Assembly (NCBI GenBank): GCA_000955795.1
Contig: JYOB01000016.1
Coordinates: 459,908-523,907 of the forward strand
Source: Burkholderiaceae bacterium 26
Lineage (GTDB): Bacteria > Pseudomonadota > Gammaproteobacteria > Burkholderiales > Burkholderiaceae
Direction of reading: 5' to 3'
Length of the DNA: 64,000 bases
Part shown: in pieces, positions 28,807 to 37,593 of the stretch
Layout of the letters: each line of letters begins with the position of its first letter
How positions within the stretch are numbered: position 1 is the stretch's first letter
The notes under the pieces: model-generated
The model's database searches: none
Seen by the model: only the letters and a program-made list of their open reading frames with translations
What the model was told of the DNA's origin: nothing
Made by a program: the position numbers and the translations under genes

Positions 28807-29854
28807 GGTGAACGCGGGCACGGGGGCCGACCAATTGGCCGACATGCTGGCCTACCCGCGGCTGGTGGCCGACGTGGGCGGCACCAACGTGCGCTTTGCG
28901 GTGGAGATGGCGCCCATGCGCCTGGCCCACATCGGTGTGCTGGCCGGCGATGACTACCCTTCGCTGGAAGCGGCCATGCGCGCGTACCTGGCATCGTTGC
29001 CGCCGGAAATCGCAACCGCCGGCGTGCGCCATGCGGCCATCGGCATCGCCAATCCGGTGTTGGGCGACCAGATTCGCATGACCAACCGCGATTGGGCGTT
29101 CTCGATTGAGGCGATGCGCCAGTCGCTGGGCTTCGACACCTTCGTCGTGCTCAACGACTTTGCCGCGCTGGCGCACGCGTTGCCGTATCTGCCCGCAGAC
29201 GAGCTGGAACAGGTGGGCGGCGGGGCGAGCCTGGCCGATGCACCGCGGGCGCTGCTCGGCGCTGGCACGGGCCTGGGCGTTGCATCGCTGGTGCCGACGG
29301 CCGAGGGCCGCTACATCGCTGTGGCAGGCGAGGGCGGCCATGTCGCTTTTCCGCCGATGAACGACGAGGAAGCCGTCATCTGGCGCTTCGCACGCGAGCG
29401 CTTCGGCCATGTGTCGGCCGAGCGGCTGATCTCCGGCATGGGCCTGGAGCTGATCTACGAGGCGTTGGGTGCGTGCTTCGACCTCTGGCAGCAAGGCCCT
29501 ACCTTGCGCCGCGCGGCCGACATTACCGCCATCGCACTTGGCGAGATGGAAGACGCCGCCGGCGACCACGCGCGCTGCCGTTATGCCGTCGATACGTTCT
29601 GCGCGTTTCTCGGCACCATTGCGGCCAACCTGGCGGTCACGCTGGGTGCGCGCGGCGGCGTGTACATCGGCGGCGGCATTGTCCCGCGTCTGGGGCCGGC
29701 GTTTGCCAACTCTCCGTTCCGGCGCCGCTTTGAAGACAAGGGCCGCTTCTCGGCCTATGTGGCGTCGATGCCGGTGTACGTGATTCATTCACCGTACCCG
29801 GGGCTGATTGGCCTGTGTGCAGCCATGGACCACGCAGTGGCCCAGGGACACTGA
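28787..29854 (+). CDS. glk: Glucokinase
   Basis: A 355-residue bacterial ROK-unlike glucokinase (Glk family). LVADVGGTNVRFAVE is the phosphate-binding motif, LNDFAALAHALP holds the catalytic Asp region, and GAGTGLGVASLVP and VAGEGGHVAF follow. GGGAGG precedes the ATG, which lies inside the end of pgl. In Burkholderia glk is often fused to a HexR domain. Here the protein stops after the kinase and hexR is separate and convergent, 13 bases away. Confidence 0.93.
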   Translation: MSIGLHEVNAGTGADQLADMLAYPRLVADVGGTNVRFAVEMAPMRLAHIGVLAGDDYPSLEAAMRAYLASLPPEIATAGVRHAAIGIANPVLGDQIRMTNRDWAFSIEAMRQSLGFDTFVVLNDFAALAHALPYLPADELEQVGGGASLADAPRALLGAGTGLGVASLVPTAEGRYIAVAGEGGHVAFPPMNDEEAVIWRFARERFGHVSAERLISGMGLELIYEALGACFDLWQQGPTLRRAADITAIALGEMEDAAGDHARCRYAVDTFCAFLGTIAANLAVTLGARGGVYIGGGIVPRLGPAFANSPFRRRFEDKGRFSAYVASMPVYVIHSPYPGLIGLCAAMDHAVAQGH

Positions 29855-29867
29855 CGCGGCTTTCGCG

Positions 29868-30701
29868 TTACTCAGGTTGATCGGCGTGATGGAGTGCGCT
29901 GCCCTTGCGCAGCGCCACTTCCAGCACCAGCGCATCGAGCAGCGCCAGGTGCAACAGGCGCGCGACCATCGAACGGTCGGCCACGGCATCGTCCACGCCG
30001 GCGGGCAGCACGACATCGGCCAGTGCCGCGAGCGGGCTGTCGGGCGCTGTGACGGCAATCACGCGCACGCCCAGTTCGCGCACACGCTCCACCGCTGTCT
30101 GCAGTTCGGGTAGCGCGCCCGATTTGGAAATGGCGATCACCACGTCGCCTGCCTGCAGCACGTTCAACGACATCGACACGAGATACGGATCGCTATACGC
30201 ATTCGCGGGAATGCCGTAGCGGAAGAATTTCGTCTGTGCATCGAGCGCCACCACGCCCGAGCTGCCGAAGCCGTACAGGTCGATGCGGCGTGCGCTGTCG
30301 ACCAGCGCTACCGCTGCATCGAGCGTGCGCGGATCGAAGCGGTCCTGCAGCGTGGTGAGCGAATCGATGGCGTTCTGCAGGACGCGCGTGCCGGAGGGCG
30401 ACGCGATGCGCGCCGGCGCGGCGTCGCGGGCCACGTTGCCTTGCGCCAGCCGCAGCTTGAAATCCGACAGGCCATGGCAGCCCATCGAGCGGCAGAAGCG
30501 GATCACGGTCGGCTGGCTGACACCGGCCTCACGCGCGATGGCCGCCACCGGCAGGCTGAGCACCGTACCGGGCTGGCGCAGCACCCAGTCAGCCACCTGG
30601 CGTTCGGCCGGAGAGAGCGACGGGCGTGCCGTGCGAATGCGTTCGCGCAGGTCGGTCGGTGAATCAGGGGTGGCGGGGGAAGTGGTTTGCTGGGCGCTCA
30701 T
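29868..30701 (-). CDS. hexR: RpiR family regulator, HexR type
   Basis: A 278-residue regulator with an N-terminal HTH_6 domain (LSPAERQVADWVLRQPG, then EAGVSQPTVIRFCRSMGC) and a C-terminal SIS sugar-phosphate isomerase domain (DLYGFGSSGVVALDAQTKFF, VVIAISKSGALPEL). HexR represses zwf and edd genes and is released by KDPG; the SIS domain is where KDPG binds. The start is uncertain: in-frame ATGs at 30731 and 30701 and a TTG at 30761 all lack a good ribosome site. I use 30701 as the one closest to family length. Confidence 0.85.
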   Translation of the reverse strand: MSAQQTTSPATPDSPTDLRERIRTARPSLSPAERQVADWVLRQPGTVLSLPVAAIAREAGVSQPTVIRFCRSMGCHGLSDFKLRLAQGNVARDAAPARIASPSGTRVLQNAIDSLTTLQDRFDPRTLDAAVALVDSARRIDLYGFGSSGVVALDAQTKFFRYGIPANAYSDPYLVSMSLNVLQAGDVVIAISKSGALPELQTAVERVRELGVRVIAVTAPDSPLAALADVVLPAGVDDAVADRSMVARLLHLALLDALVLEVALRKGSALHHADQPE

Positions 30702-30916
30702 CTGGGCGCGGGTTCGAATGGCGGATCGCATCACGATAAAGGCAAGCGCTGCCTCGCGCAACCGCCCGGCGAGGGGTTGCTAGATGCAGCGCGCTCCGGA
30801 TGCAACTGACTGTTTTCGCACTGTTGCGAGGGCAATGCGTTGGATACGGTGAACGACGCCCACGTCGTCACAAGCGGCGTGGTCCTGCAACGTCGTACAC
30901 CTCAAAAGGACATCCG

Positions 30917-32641
30917 ATGCTCCGTACTGATCTCCCCATGCAGCACCTTTCTACTTTGTGCCGTCAACTGGCTTGTGTATGGCCGCTGGTGCTCGCGGCC
31001 GGGCCGCTGCATGCCGCCACCGATTGGGTCGACACCCACACCAAAGCTTTCGTGACCGGCCCGCAACTCATGGCGCGCGGCGCCGCCAACGAGGTCGCGC
31101 CCGGCCAGACCACCGATGTGCTGATCAGCCTCAAGCTGCGCAATGAGGCCAGCCTTAAGGCGCTCGCCCGCGACGTCAACGACCCGCGCAGCCCGCACTA
31201 CCGCAAGTACCTGACCAGCGAGCAGTTCCTGGCCGACCACGCGCCAACGCAGGCACAGGTGGATGCCGTGGTGCGCTATCTGCGGCAGAACGGTTTTATC
31301 GATATTGACGTTGCGCCCAACCGGCTATTGGTGTCGGCGCGCGGTACGGCGGGCACGGTCAAGGCGGCGTTCAACACGCCGCTGGTGCATTACCAGCTAG
31401 CAGGCCGCAGTGGGTTTGCGAACAGCGGTAAGGCTCAGGTGCCACGCGCACTGGGCGGTATCGTTGGCTCGGTGCTGGGCCTGCAGAACGTGGCGCGTGC
31501 GCGTCCGTTGCTGCGTGTGGGGGATGTGGCGGAAGCGCACACGTTGGCTGCGGGCACCGCGACGGGCCATTACCCGAAAGAATTCCCGGCGCTGTACGGC
31601 GCGACCGGCGTTCCGACGGCGGCAGGCACGACCGTTGGCGTCATCACCATCGGCGGCGTATCGCAAACGCTGCGTGACCTGCGTACGTTCACGAGCAACA
31701 ACGGCTACGCCGCGGTGTCCACCACCACGATCAAGACCAACGGCACCAGCGGCAACTACACCGATGATCAGGAAGGCCAGGGCGAGTGGAACCTCGACAG
31801 CCAGTCCATTGTGGGTGCGGCCGGCGGCGCGGTCGGCAAGCTGGCCTTCTACATGGCCGACTTGAATGCGCCGGGCAACACGGGCCTGACCAAGGCCTTC
31901 AACAAGGCGGTGACCGACAACACCGCCAAGATCATCAACGTGTCGCTCGGCTGGTGCGAGAACGATGCCAGCGCAGACGGCACGCTCGACGCTGAAGAGG
32001 CCATCTTTACAACCGCCGCGGCGCAGGGGCAGACGTTCTCCGTGTCTTCGGGCGACGAGGGCGTCTACGAGTGCAACAACCGCGGCTATCCGGACGGCGC
32101 CAACTACAGCGTGTCGTGGCCGGCGTCGTCGCCGCACGTGCTCGCCATTGGCGGCACCACGCTCTACACGAGCGGTTCCAGCTTCGCCAGCGAGACCGTG
32201 TGGAACGAAGGCCTGGACGGCAACGGCAAGCTGTGGGCCACCGGCGGCGGCATCAGCCAGATCCTGCCGGCCCCAAGTTGGCAGGGCGGCAATGCGCGGC
32301 TGCTGCCCGATGTGTCGTTCGACGCAGCACAGAGCACCGGTGCCTACATCTACAACTACGGGCAACTGCAGCAGATTGGCGGCACGAGCCTGGCATCGCC
32401 CATCTTTGTCGGCTTCTGGGCACGGTTGCTGGCGGCCAACGGCAACCTGGGCTTTCCGGCGGCGCGCCTGTACAGCGCCATTCCGGCCAACGCATCGCTG
32501 CTGCGGTATGACGTGGTCTCGGGCAACAACGGCTACCAGGGCTACGGTTACAGCGCCGCGCAAGGCTGGGATTACCCGACGGGTTGGGGCAGCCTGAACA
32601 TCGGCGCGTTGAATCAACTGATCAAGTCGGGCGGGTTCTGA
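30917..32641 (+). CDS. Secreted S53 family (sedolisin/kumamolisin) protease
   Basis: A 574-residue secreted serine-carboxyl protease. A signal peptide ends near LHAA (about residue 34). The pro-kumamolisin activation domain follows (LNDPRSPHYRKYLT-like block near residue 90). The catalytic set is complete: E290 and D294 in GEWNLD, oxyanion D380 in SSGDEG, and S491 in GGTSLASP. The C-terminal Ca2+ site (DVVSGNNGYQG ... GWDYPTGWGS) is present. AAAGGA lies six bases before the ATG at 30917. Such enzymes work at acid pH, as in the plant apoplast. Confidence 0.92.
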   Translation: MLRTDLPMQHLSTLCRQLACVWPLVLAAGPLHAATDWVDTHTKAFVTGPQLMARGAANEVAPGQTTDVLISLKLRNEASLKALARDVNDPRSPHYRKYLTSEQFLADHAPTQAQVDAVVRYLRQNGFIDIDVAPNRLLVSARGTAGTVKAAFNTPLVHYQLAGRSGFANSGKAQVPRALGGIVGSVLGLQNVARARPLLRVGDVAEAHTLAAGTATGHYPKEFPALYGATGVPTAAGTTVGVITIGGVSQTLRDLRTFTSNNGYAAVSTTTIKTNGTSGNYTDDQEGQGEWNLDSQSIVGAAGGAVGKLAFYMADLNAPGNTGLTKAFNKAVTDNTAKIINVSLGWCENDASADGTLDAEEAIFTTAAAQGQTFSVSSGDEGVYECNNRGYPDGANYSVSWPASSPHVLAIGGTTLYTSGSSFASETVWNEGLDGNGKLWATGGGISQILPAPSWQGGNARLLPDVSFDAAQSTGAYIYNYGQLQQIGGTSLASPIFVGFWARLLAANGNLGFPAARLYSAIPANASLLRYDVVSGNNGYQGYGYSAAQGWDYPTGWGSLNIGALNQLIKSGGF

Positions 32642-32702
32642 TTCGGGGGTGAAACTGCGGGCGGTTCTGCACAAAGTGCGGGCCGTCCGCGCGGCAGTGC
32701 TG

Positions 32703-33215
32703 CTAAAGATGCTTGCGGACGTCAGACTGGCTCATATTGGCGAACTGCTGAAACGCATCGGTGGGCACTCTCGTGACTTCGCGGATCAGGTTCAGTACGT
32801 CAGTGCTGACGTTCCATGACGTTTTGCCCATCGTGTACGGGGTTTTCTTCGTATCGGCGGTGCGCGGCAAAACCCCCATCCACCCGAGCACTGTCGAGCA
32901 TTTCACGCAACACGGCTTGTCGGTGCAGTCGAGCTTGAGGTTGCGCGAATAGGTCAGGAAGGTATTCAGATCCTTGTTGCAGACGTCGGCCCACAGCTGG
33001 TGAAGGGCGTCCATTTCTGCGTGTCCGTGGCCGTTGCCGGTCTTGCCCTCGATAGAGCCGCCGGTGTAACGCAAGGTGACCGTGCACTCTTCTGAGCCGT
33101 CACCCGCGTCGTTGGTGCTGACAGCTTCGAAGTTGGCGAAGCCTTCTTGCAGGAAGGTAATTGCGATTTCCCCATTGCCCTTCTTCAAAGCCTGGTCCGA
33201 GAGTCGGCGTGGCAT
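32703..33215 (-). CDS. Stand-alone zinc deaminase-fold protein (cytidine-deaminase-like)
   Basis: A 170-residue soluble protein without signal peptide. GHGHAEMDALHQLW supplies the zinc ligand H65 and catalytic E67 (H-A-E). KPCCVKCSTVLGWMGV supplies C103 and C106 (C-x2-C). The spacing fits the cytidine-deaminase-like superfamily, including bacterial toxin deaminases, but I cannot assign a subfamily or a substrate. GGAGA precedes the ATG. It is convergent with the S53 protease gene. No neighbouring immunity-like gene is obvious. Its base composition looks less GC-rich than its neighbours. Confidence 0.7.
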   Translation of the reverse strand: MPRRLSDQALKKGNGEIAITFLQEGFANFEAVSTNDAGDGSEECTVTLRYTGGSIEGKTGNGHGHAEMDALHQLWADVCNKDLNTFLTYSRNLKLDCTDKPCCVKCSTVLGWMGVLPRTADTKKTPYTMGKTSWNVSTDVLNLIREVTRVPTDAFQQFANMSQSDVRKHL

Positions 33216-33453
33216 CTTCGTTCTCCATTGACGTTAAGGCGCATGCATTTGAAGCACGCCTACGACGTCATCGTGGCACTCGCCTCCGGAGGCAAACAGG
33301 TGACAAGCGTCACGACATTGGCACGGGTCGGCTTCCATGGGGCGGGCGCACCGACAGCGCTATGATGCGTTCGGCGGTGAGGGCGGGTGGCATGGATGCA
33401 TGCCAGCGCGTAGGCTTCAGCGTAGGTTTCTCGAATACCCCAGGTAGACAGTG

Positions 33454-34188
33454 ATGCGTGTGCTCCTCGTAGAAGACGACGACATGATCGGCGACAGCGT
33501 GCGCAAGGGTTTGCGCCACGACGGTTTCACCATCGATTGGGTGCGCGACGGCGAGGCAGCCGTGCACGCCATCACGGCGCCTGGCGCCGCCGGCGCAGAG
33601 TCCGGCGCCACCATGTTCGACCTCATGCTGCTCGACCTCGGCCTGCCCAAGCGCGACGGGCTGGACGTGGTGCGCGAACTGCGCCAGCGCGGCATCGCCA
33701 TCCCCATCCTGATCCTGACCGCACGCGATGCGGTGGCCGACCGTGTGGCCGGCCTCAATGCCGGCGCAGACGATTACCTCGTCAAGCCCTTCGACCTGCA
33801 GGAACTGGCGGCACGCATGCACGCGCTGCTGCGCAGACAAGGCGGCCGCGCCGATCCGCTCATGCGCCACGGCGAGGTGCTGCTCAACCCCGTCACCCGC
33901 GAGGTGCTGCGTGCGGGGGTGCCAGTCAAACTGTCGGGCCGCGAGTTTGCGGTGCTGCATGCGCTGCTCGCGCGGCCGGGCAAGGTGTGGTCGATCGCCC
34001 AGTTGCAGGACAACCTTTACGGCTGGGATGAAGAGGTCGGCAGCAACACGGTCGAGGTCTACATCCACGCGCTGCGCAAGAAGCTCGGTAGCCATTTCAT
34101 CCAGAACATCCGCGGCGTGGGGTATGTGATTCCACGTGAGGCGTCAACGTCGCCTGCGGAACCTGCCGACGGCGACTCGCACCAATAA
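33454..34188 (+). CDS. OmpR/PhoB-type response regulator (QseB-like)
   Basis: A 244-residue regulator with a receiver domain and a winged-helix output domain. The acidic pocket is EDD at 7-9, the phospho-acceptor is D61 in MLLDLGLPKRDG, and K109-region VKPF follows. A roughly ten-residue Ala/Gly insert (TAPGAAGAESGATM) lies before D61, which normally falls near residue 51. The output domain ends in VEVYIHALRKKLG and the usual IRGVGYVIP. The ATG at 33454 is favoured over the GTG three bases before. The kinase gene follows after three bases. Confidence 0.88.
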   Translation: MRVLLVEDDDMIGDSVRKGLRHDGFTIDWVRDGEAAVHAITAPGAAGAESGATMFDLMLLDLGLPKRDGLDVVRELRQRGIAIPILILTARDAVADRVAGLNAGADDYLVKPFDLQELAARMHALLRRQGGRADPLMRHGEVLLNPVTREVLRAGVPVKLSGREFAVLHALLARPGKVWSIAQLQDNLYGWDEEVGSNTVEVYIHALRKKLGSHFIQNIRGVGYVIPREASTSPAEPADGDSHQ

Positions 34189-34191
34189 GCC

Positions 34192-35508
34192 ATGCAATCG
34201 ATCCGTAAAACCCTGCTGTGGTGGCTGGCCGGCGGCCTGCTGGCGGGCATTGTCATTGCCACCGGCCTGATTTACGCGCAGGCGCGCCAGGAAGCCAACG
34301 CGCTGTTCGACTACCAGATGCAGCAGGTGGCCGCCGCGCTGCCGAGCCAGTGGATCGACCCGCCGCCGCCGGCGCTCGCCGGCATTGCCCGTGACGACGA
34401 CGTCGTGATCCGCATCTGGGACGGCACCGGCCGCAGCCTGTATCTCTCGCACGCGCGGCCCGATCTGCCAGACCAGGCGGAGCTGGGCTTTTCCGACGCG
34501 AATACGCCGGAGGGCCCGTGGCGCATCTACAGCGTCGCGTTCGGGCCCGCCGTGGTGCAGATCGCGCAGCCATATAGCGCGCGGCACGAGGTGGCGGCGC
34601 GCATGGCGTTGCGTACGGTGGCACCGTTGTTGATCCTGCTGCCGCTATTGGGATGGATCGTGTGGCTGGCGGTCGGGCGCGGGCTGGCGCCGCTGGGTTC
34701 GGTGGCCAAGCAGGTGCAGGCGCGCGATGCGGCAGCGCTGTCGCCGTTGCCCACGCAGGGTTTGCCTGACGAGATCCGCCCGCTGACGAATGCTCTGAAT
34801 GACCTGCTTGCGCGACTCGGCACCGCGCTCGCGCACCAGCGCGCGTTCGTTGCCGATGCCGCACACGCGCTGCGTACGCCGCTGGCCGCCCTCAAGCTGC
34901 AGTTGCAGGTGGCCGACCGCGCTGAGAACGAAGACGAACGCCGCGCCGCGCATGCCGATCTGCATCGCGGCGTAGAACGCATGATTCGCCTCGTTGGCCA
35001 GTTGCTGACGCTCGCCCGGCAGGAGCCGGGCGCTGCCGATACGCAGCGCGCAACGGTTGCGCTAGAGGCGGTGGCGGCCGACGTGGTTGCCGAATTGTCA
35101 CCGGCCGCAATGCACAAGGGCATTGACTTGGGGATTGCGGTGGAGTCGCAGCCGGCATCGGTCATCGGCAATGCTGATGCGCTGCGCGTGCTGCTGGTCA
35201 ACCTTGTCGACAACGCGCTGAACTACTGCCCGCGCGGTGCGCGCGTCGATGTGTCAACCGAACACACGCCCGACGGTGGCGCGCAGCTCGTGGTGGAAGA
35301 CAACGGCCCTGGCATCCCTGCGGAGGAACGCGAACGCGTGCTCGATCGCTTTTATCGGCCAGCGCAGGCCCCCACGGGCGGCAGCGGCCTCGGCCTCGCC
35401 ATCGTCCGGGAGATCGCGCAAGCGCATGACGCAACCCTGGCGCTGGAAGCGCGCGAGGGCGGCGGCTTGCGCGTGGTGCTGCGCTTTCCATTCAAGGCCA
35501 ACGCGTAG
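34192..35508 (+). CDS. Sensor histidine kinase (QseC-like)
   Basis: A 438-residue membrane kinase. Helix 1 is WWLAGGLLAGIVIATGLIYA, a periplasmic sensor region covers about residues 30-135, and helix 2 is LLILLPLLGWIVWLAVG. After a HAMP-like linker the HisKA box carries H225 (ADAAHALRTPLAALK). The ATP domain has N (NLVDNALNYCP), G1 (EDNGPGIP) and G2 (GGSGLGLAIV). It should phosphorylate the regulator encoded just upstream. The signal is not known. Confidence 0.9.
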   Translation: MQSIRKTLLWWLAGGLLAGIVIATGLIYAQARQEANALFDYQMQQVAAALPSQWIDPPPPALAGIARDDDVVIRIWDGTGRSLYLSHARPDLPDQAELGFSDANTPEGPWRIYSVAFGPAVVQIAQPYSARHEVAARMALRTVAPLLILLPLLGWIVWLAVGRGLAPLGSVAKQVQARDAAALSPLPTQGLPDEIRPLTNALNDLLARLGTALAHQRAFVADAAHALRTPLAALKLQLQVADRAENEDERRAAHADLHRGVERMIRLVGQLLTLARQEPGAADTQRATVALEAVAADVVAELSPAAMHKGIDLGIAVESQPASVIGNADALRVLLVNLVDNALNYCPRGARVDVSTEHTPDGGAQLVVEDNGPGIPAEERERVLDRFYRPAQAPTGGSGLGLAIVREIAQAHDATLALEAREGGGLRVVLRFPFKANA

Positions 35509-35655
35509 AAACATTTTGTTTCGTGTGATGTGCGCGTGCGCCTTGCACCTTTAAGTCTCGTTTAAGTCTGCCCGCCTACGATGCCTTCAACCGATGGGCA
35601 CGACAGGCGACTCCGCAGGCCGTGACCCTCGTGCTAAGCAAGAGAGGACACGACA

Positions 35656-37137
35656 ATGACGCGTCAAACCCTGGCACGCAGTGCGGCTGGCCTGGCCGCA
35701 GTGGTCGCCGTTGCAGGCGGCTATGCCTATCTGCAGAAAGACATGATTTCGCGTGCGGTGGCGGCGCCCGTGGCTACCGCGACGGCAACAACGGCGCCGG
35801 CTCCCGGTGCTGCACCGGTGGCTGTGGCGGCGCCAATGGACTTCTCCGGCATCGTCGATCGCTACGGCCCGGCGGTGGTCAACATCAGCACCACCGCGCA
35901 CGCGCAGCGCACGAGCATGCAGGGCTTGCCGCCCGGCATGGGCCCGGATGATCCGTTCTCCGAATTCTTCAAACACTTCATGCCGCAGATGCCGCAACAA
36001 CGCGGCGACCAGATCGTGCGCGGACTGGGCTCTGGCTTCATCGTCTCGGCCGATGGGCTGATCCTGACCAACGCCCACGTGGTGGACGGCGCGCAGGAGG
36101 TCAACGTCAAGCTGACCGATCGTCGCGAGTTCAAGGCCAAGGTGCTGGGCGTCGACAAGCAATCCGACGTGGCAGTGCTGCGCATCTCCGCCAAAAACCT
36201 GCCGGTGGTGCAGATTGGCAGCCCAGCCAATACCAAGGTGGGTGAGCCCGTGCTGGCCATCGGTTCGCCGTACGGTTTCGAGAACACCGTCACGGCAGGC
36301 ATCGTGAGCGCCAAGTCGCGCTCGCTGCCGGACGATACCTATGTGCCGTTCATCCAGACCGATGTGGCCGTGAACCCGGGCAACTCGGGCGGCCCGCTGT
36401 TCAACCAGCGCGGCGAGGTGATTGGCATCAATTCACAGATCTACAGCCAGACCGGCGGCTACCAGGGCCTGTCGTTTGCCGTGCCGATCGATGTGGCGAT
36501 GAAGGTGGAGCAGCAGCTTGTGTCCACCGGCAAGGTCACGCGTGGCCGCCTGGGCGTTGCGGTGCAAGAGGTCGACCAATCGCTTGCCGACTCCTTCAAG
36601 CTGCCCAAGCCAGAAGGCGCATTGGTGAACTCGGTGGAAGACGGCGGCCCCGCAGCCAAGGCCGGCCTGCAACCTGGCGACGTGATCCTGCAGATTGGCG
36701 ACGCGCGCATCGACCGGTCGGGTGATCTGCCCGAGCAGGTGGCCGACATCAAGCCGGGCTCCACCGTGCCGCTGCAGATCATCCGCCAGGGCAAGCAGAC
36801 CACGCTGACTGTGACCGTCGGTGCGGCCAAGGACGCCAAGGTGGCGTCCAGTGAAAAGGCTGCACCGGACCAAGGCCGCCTGGGCTTGGCGGTGCGACCG
36901 CTGCAACCGGAAGAGAAGCGCCAGAACGGCCTGCCTGGCGGCCTCGTGGTGATGGACGTAACCGGCCCGGCGGCCAAGGTCGGCATCCAGCCCGGAGACG
37001 TGATCCTGTCGCTCAATGGCACGCCGGTGTCATCGGTGCAGGAGTTGCGCACGCTGGTGGATCGTGCCGGCAAGCATGTCGCGCTGTTGGTGCAGCGTGA
37101 CGATACGAAGATCTTCGTGCCTGTGGATCTGGGTTGA
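35656..37137 (+). CDS. Do-like periplasmic serine protease (DegP/MucD type)
   Basis: A 493-residue HtrA protease. An N-terminal signal anchor (LARSAAGLAAVVAVAGGYAYL) exports it; the trypsin-like triad is H141 (LTNAHVVDG), D171 (SDVAVLRI) and S244 (GNSGGPLFN). Two PDZ domains follow, each with its own GDVIL core (QPGDVILQIG and QPGDVILSLN). It degrades or refolds damaged envelope proteins. GAGAGGA lies ahead of the ATG. Its position behind a two-component system suggests envelope-stress control. A terminator follows. Confidence 0.92.
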   Translation: MTRQTLARSAAGLAAVVAVAGGYAYLQKDMISRAVAAPVATATATTAPAPGAAPVAVAAPMDFSGIVDRYGPAVVNISTTAHAQRTSMQGLPPGMGPDDPFSEFFKHFMPQMPQQRGDQIVRGLGSGFIVSADGLILTNAHVVDGAQEVNVKLTDRREFKAKVLGVDKQSDVAVLRISAKNLPVVQIGSPANTKVGEPVLAIGSPYGFENTVTAGIVSAKSRSLPDDTYVPFIQTDVAVNPGNSGGPLFNQRGEVIGINSQIYSQTGGYQGLSFAVPIDVAMKVEQQLVSTGKVTRGRLGVAVQEVDQSLADSFKLPKPEGALVNSVEDGGPAAKAGLQPGDVILQIGDARIDRSGDLPEQVADIKPGSTVPLQIIRQGKQTTLTVTVGAAKDAKVASSEKAAPDQGRLGLAVRPLQPEEKRQNGLPGGLVVMDVTGPAAKVGIQPGDVILSLNGTPVSSVQELRTLVDRAGKHVALLVQRDDTKIFVPVDLG

Positions 37138-37172
37138 CGTAGATCTAGGCTAGGCGCTATCTCTCCTCGAAT

Positions 37173-37199
37173 AGCCGGTCCTCTGGGGCCGGCTTTTTT
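37173..37199 (+). terminator. Rho-independent terminator of the Do-like protease gene
   Basis: AGCCGG and CCGGCT form a stem extended by short pairs around CTCTGG, followed by TTTTTT. It lies 36 bases after the stop codon at 37137. Confidence 0.85.
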
Positions 37200-37252
37200 G
37201 TTTCCGTCTTGCCGGCCCTCCGGCTCTGTCGGGAAAACCCTGCCTTGACTTC

Positions 37253-37284
37253 TAATATATCAATTAATAGATTTTGATATATCA
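37253..37284. promoter_or_regulatory. AT-rich inverted repeat ahead of the pectinase genes
   Basis: TAATATATCAA (37253-37263) and TTGATATATCA (37274-37284) are 11-base arms with one mismatch, separated by 10 bases. The block is strikingly AT-rich in a GC-rich genome. It lies about 310 bases before the polygalacturonase start and could be an operator or a promoter-linked site. The binding protein is unknown. Confidence 0.55.
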
Positions 37285-37367
37285 GGAATTGGCTCACCGG
37301 GGACATGCCTGCTCGCAAGGATGCAGTCCTCCGGTAGACGCCAACACAGAAAGCAGAGAGGAGACGC

Positions 37368-37466
37368 ATGCAATACCCCCGCCACCGGCGGTGGGCGCCA
37401 ACTCGCGCCCATACGCTTTTCGCGCCTTCACGACGCACGTTGCAGCGCAATACCGGCGCGTGCTGA
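37368..37466 (+). CDS. Possible 32-codon leader ORF before the polygalacturonase gene
   Basis: AGAGGAGACGC directly precedes an ATG that opens a 32-codon frame (MQYPRHRRWAPTRAHTLF..., ending in GAC and stop). The ribosome site is as good as those of neighbouring real genes. The peptide is Arg-rich and matches nothing I know. It could be a regulatory leader or chance. Confidence 0.25.
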   Translation: MQYPRHRRWAPTRAHTLFAPSRRTLQRNTGAC

Positions 37467-37593
37467 TCCGCCCATTCGGCGCTCGTATTCCCACGCGCGC
37501 CCGCCCCCGCCAAATGCGCGCTGCTCCGCCTGCGAGCGACTCGCACGCGCGCTGAATTCACACCCATACGAAGAAAACGAGGAGAACAACACG

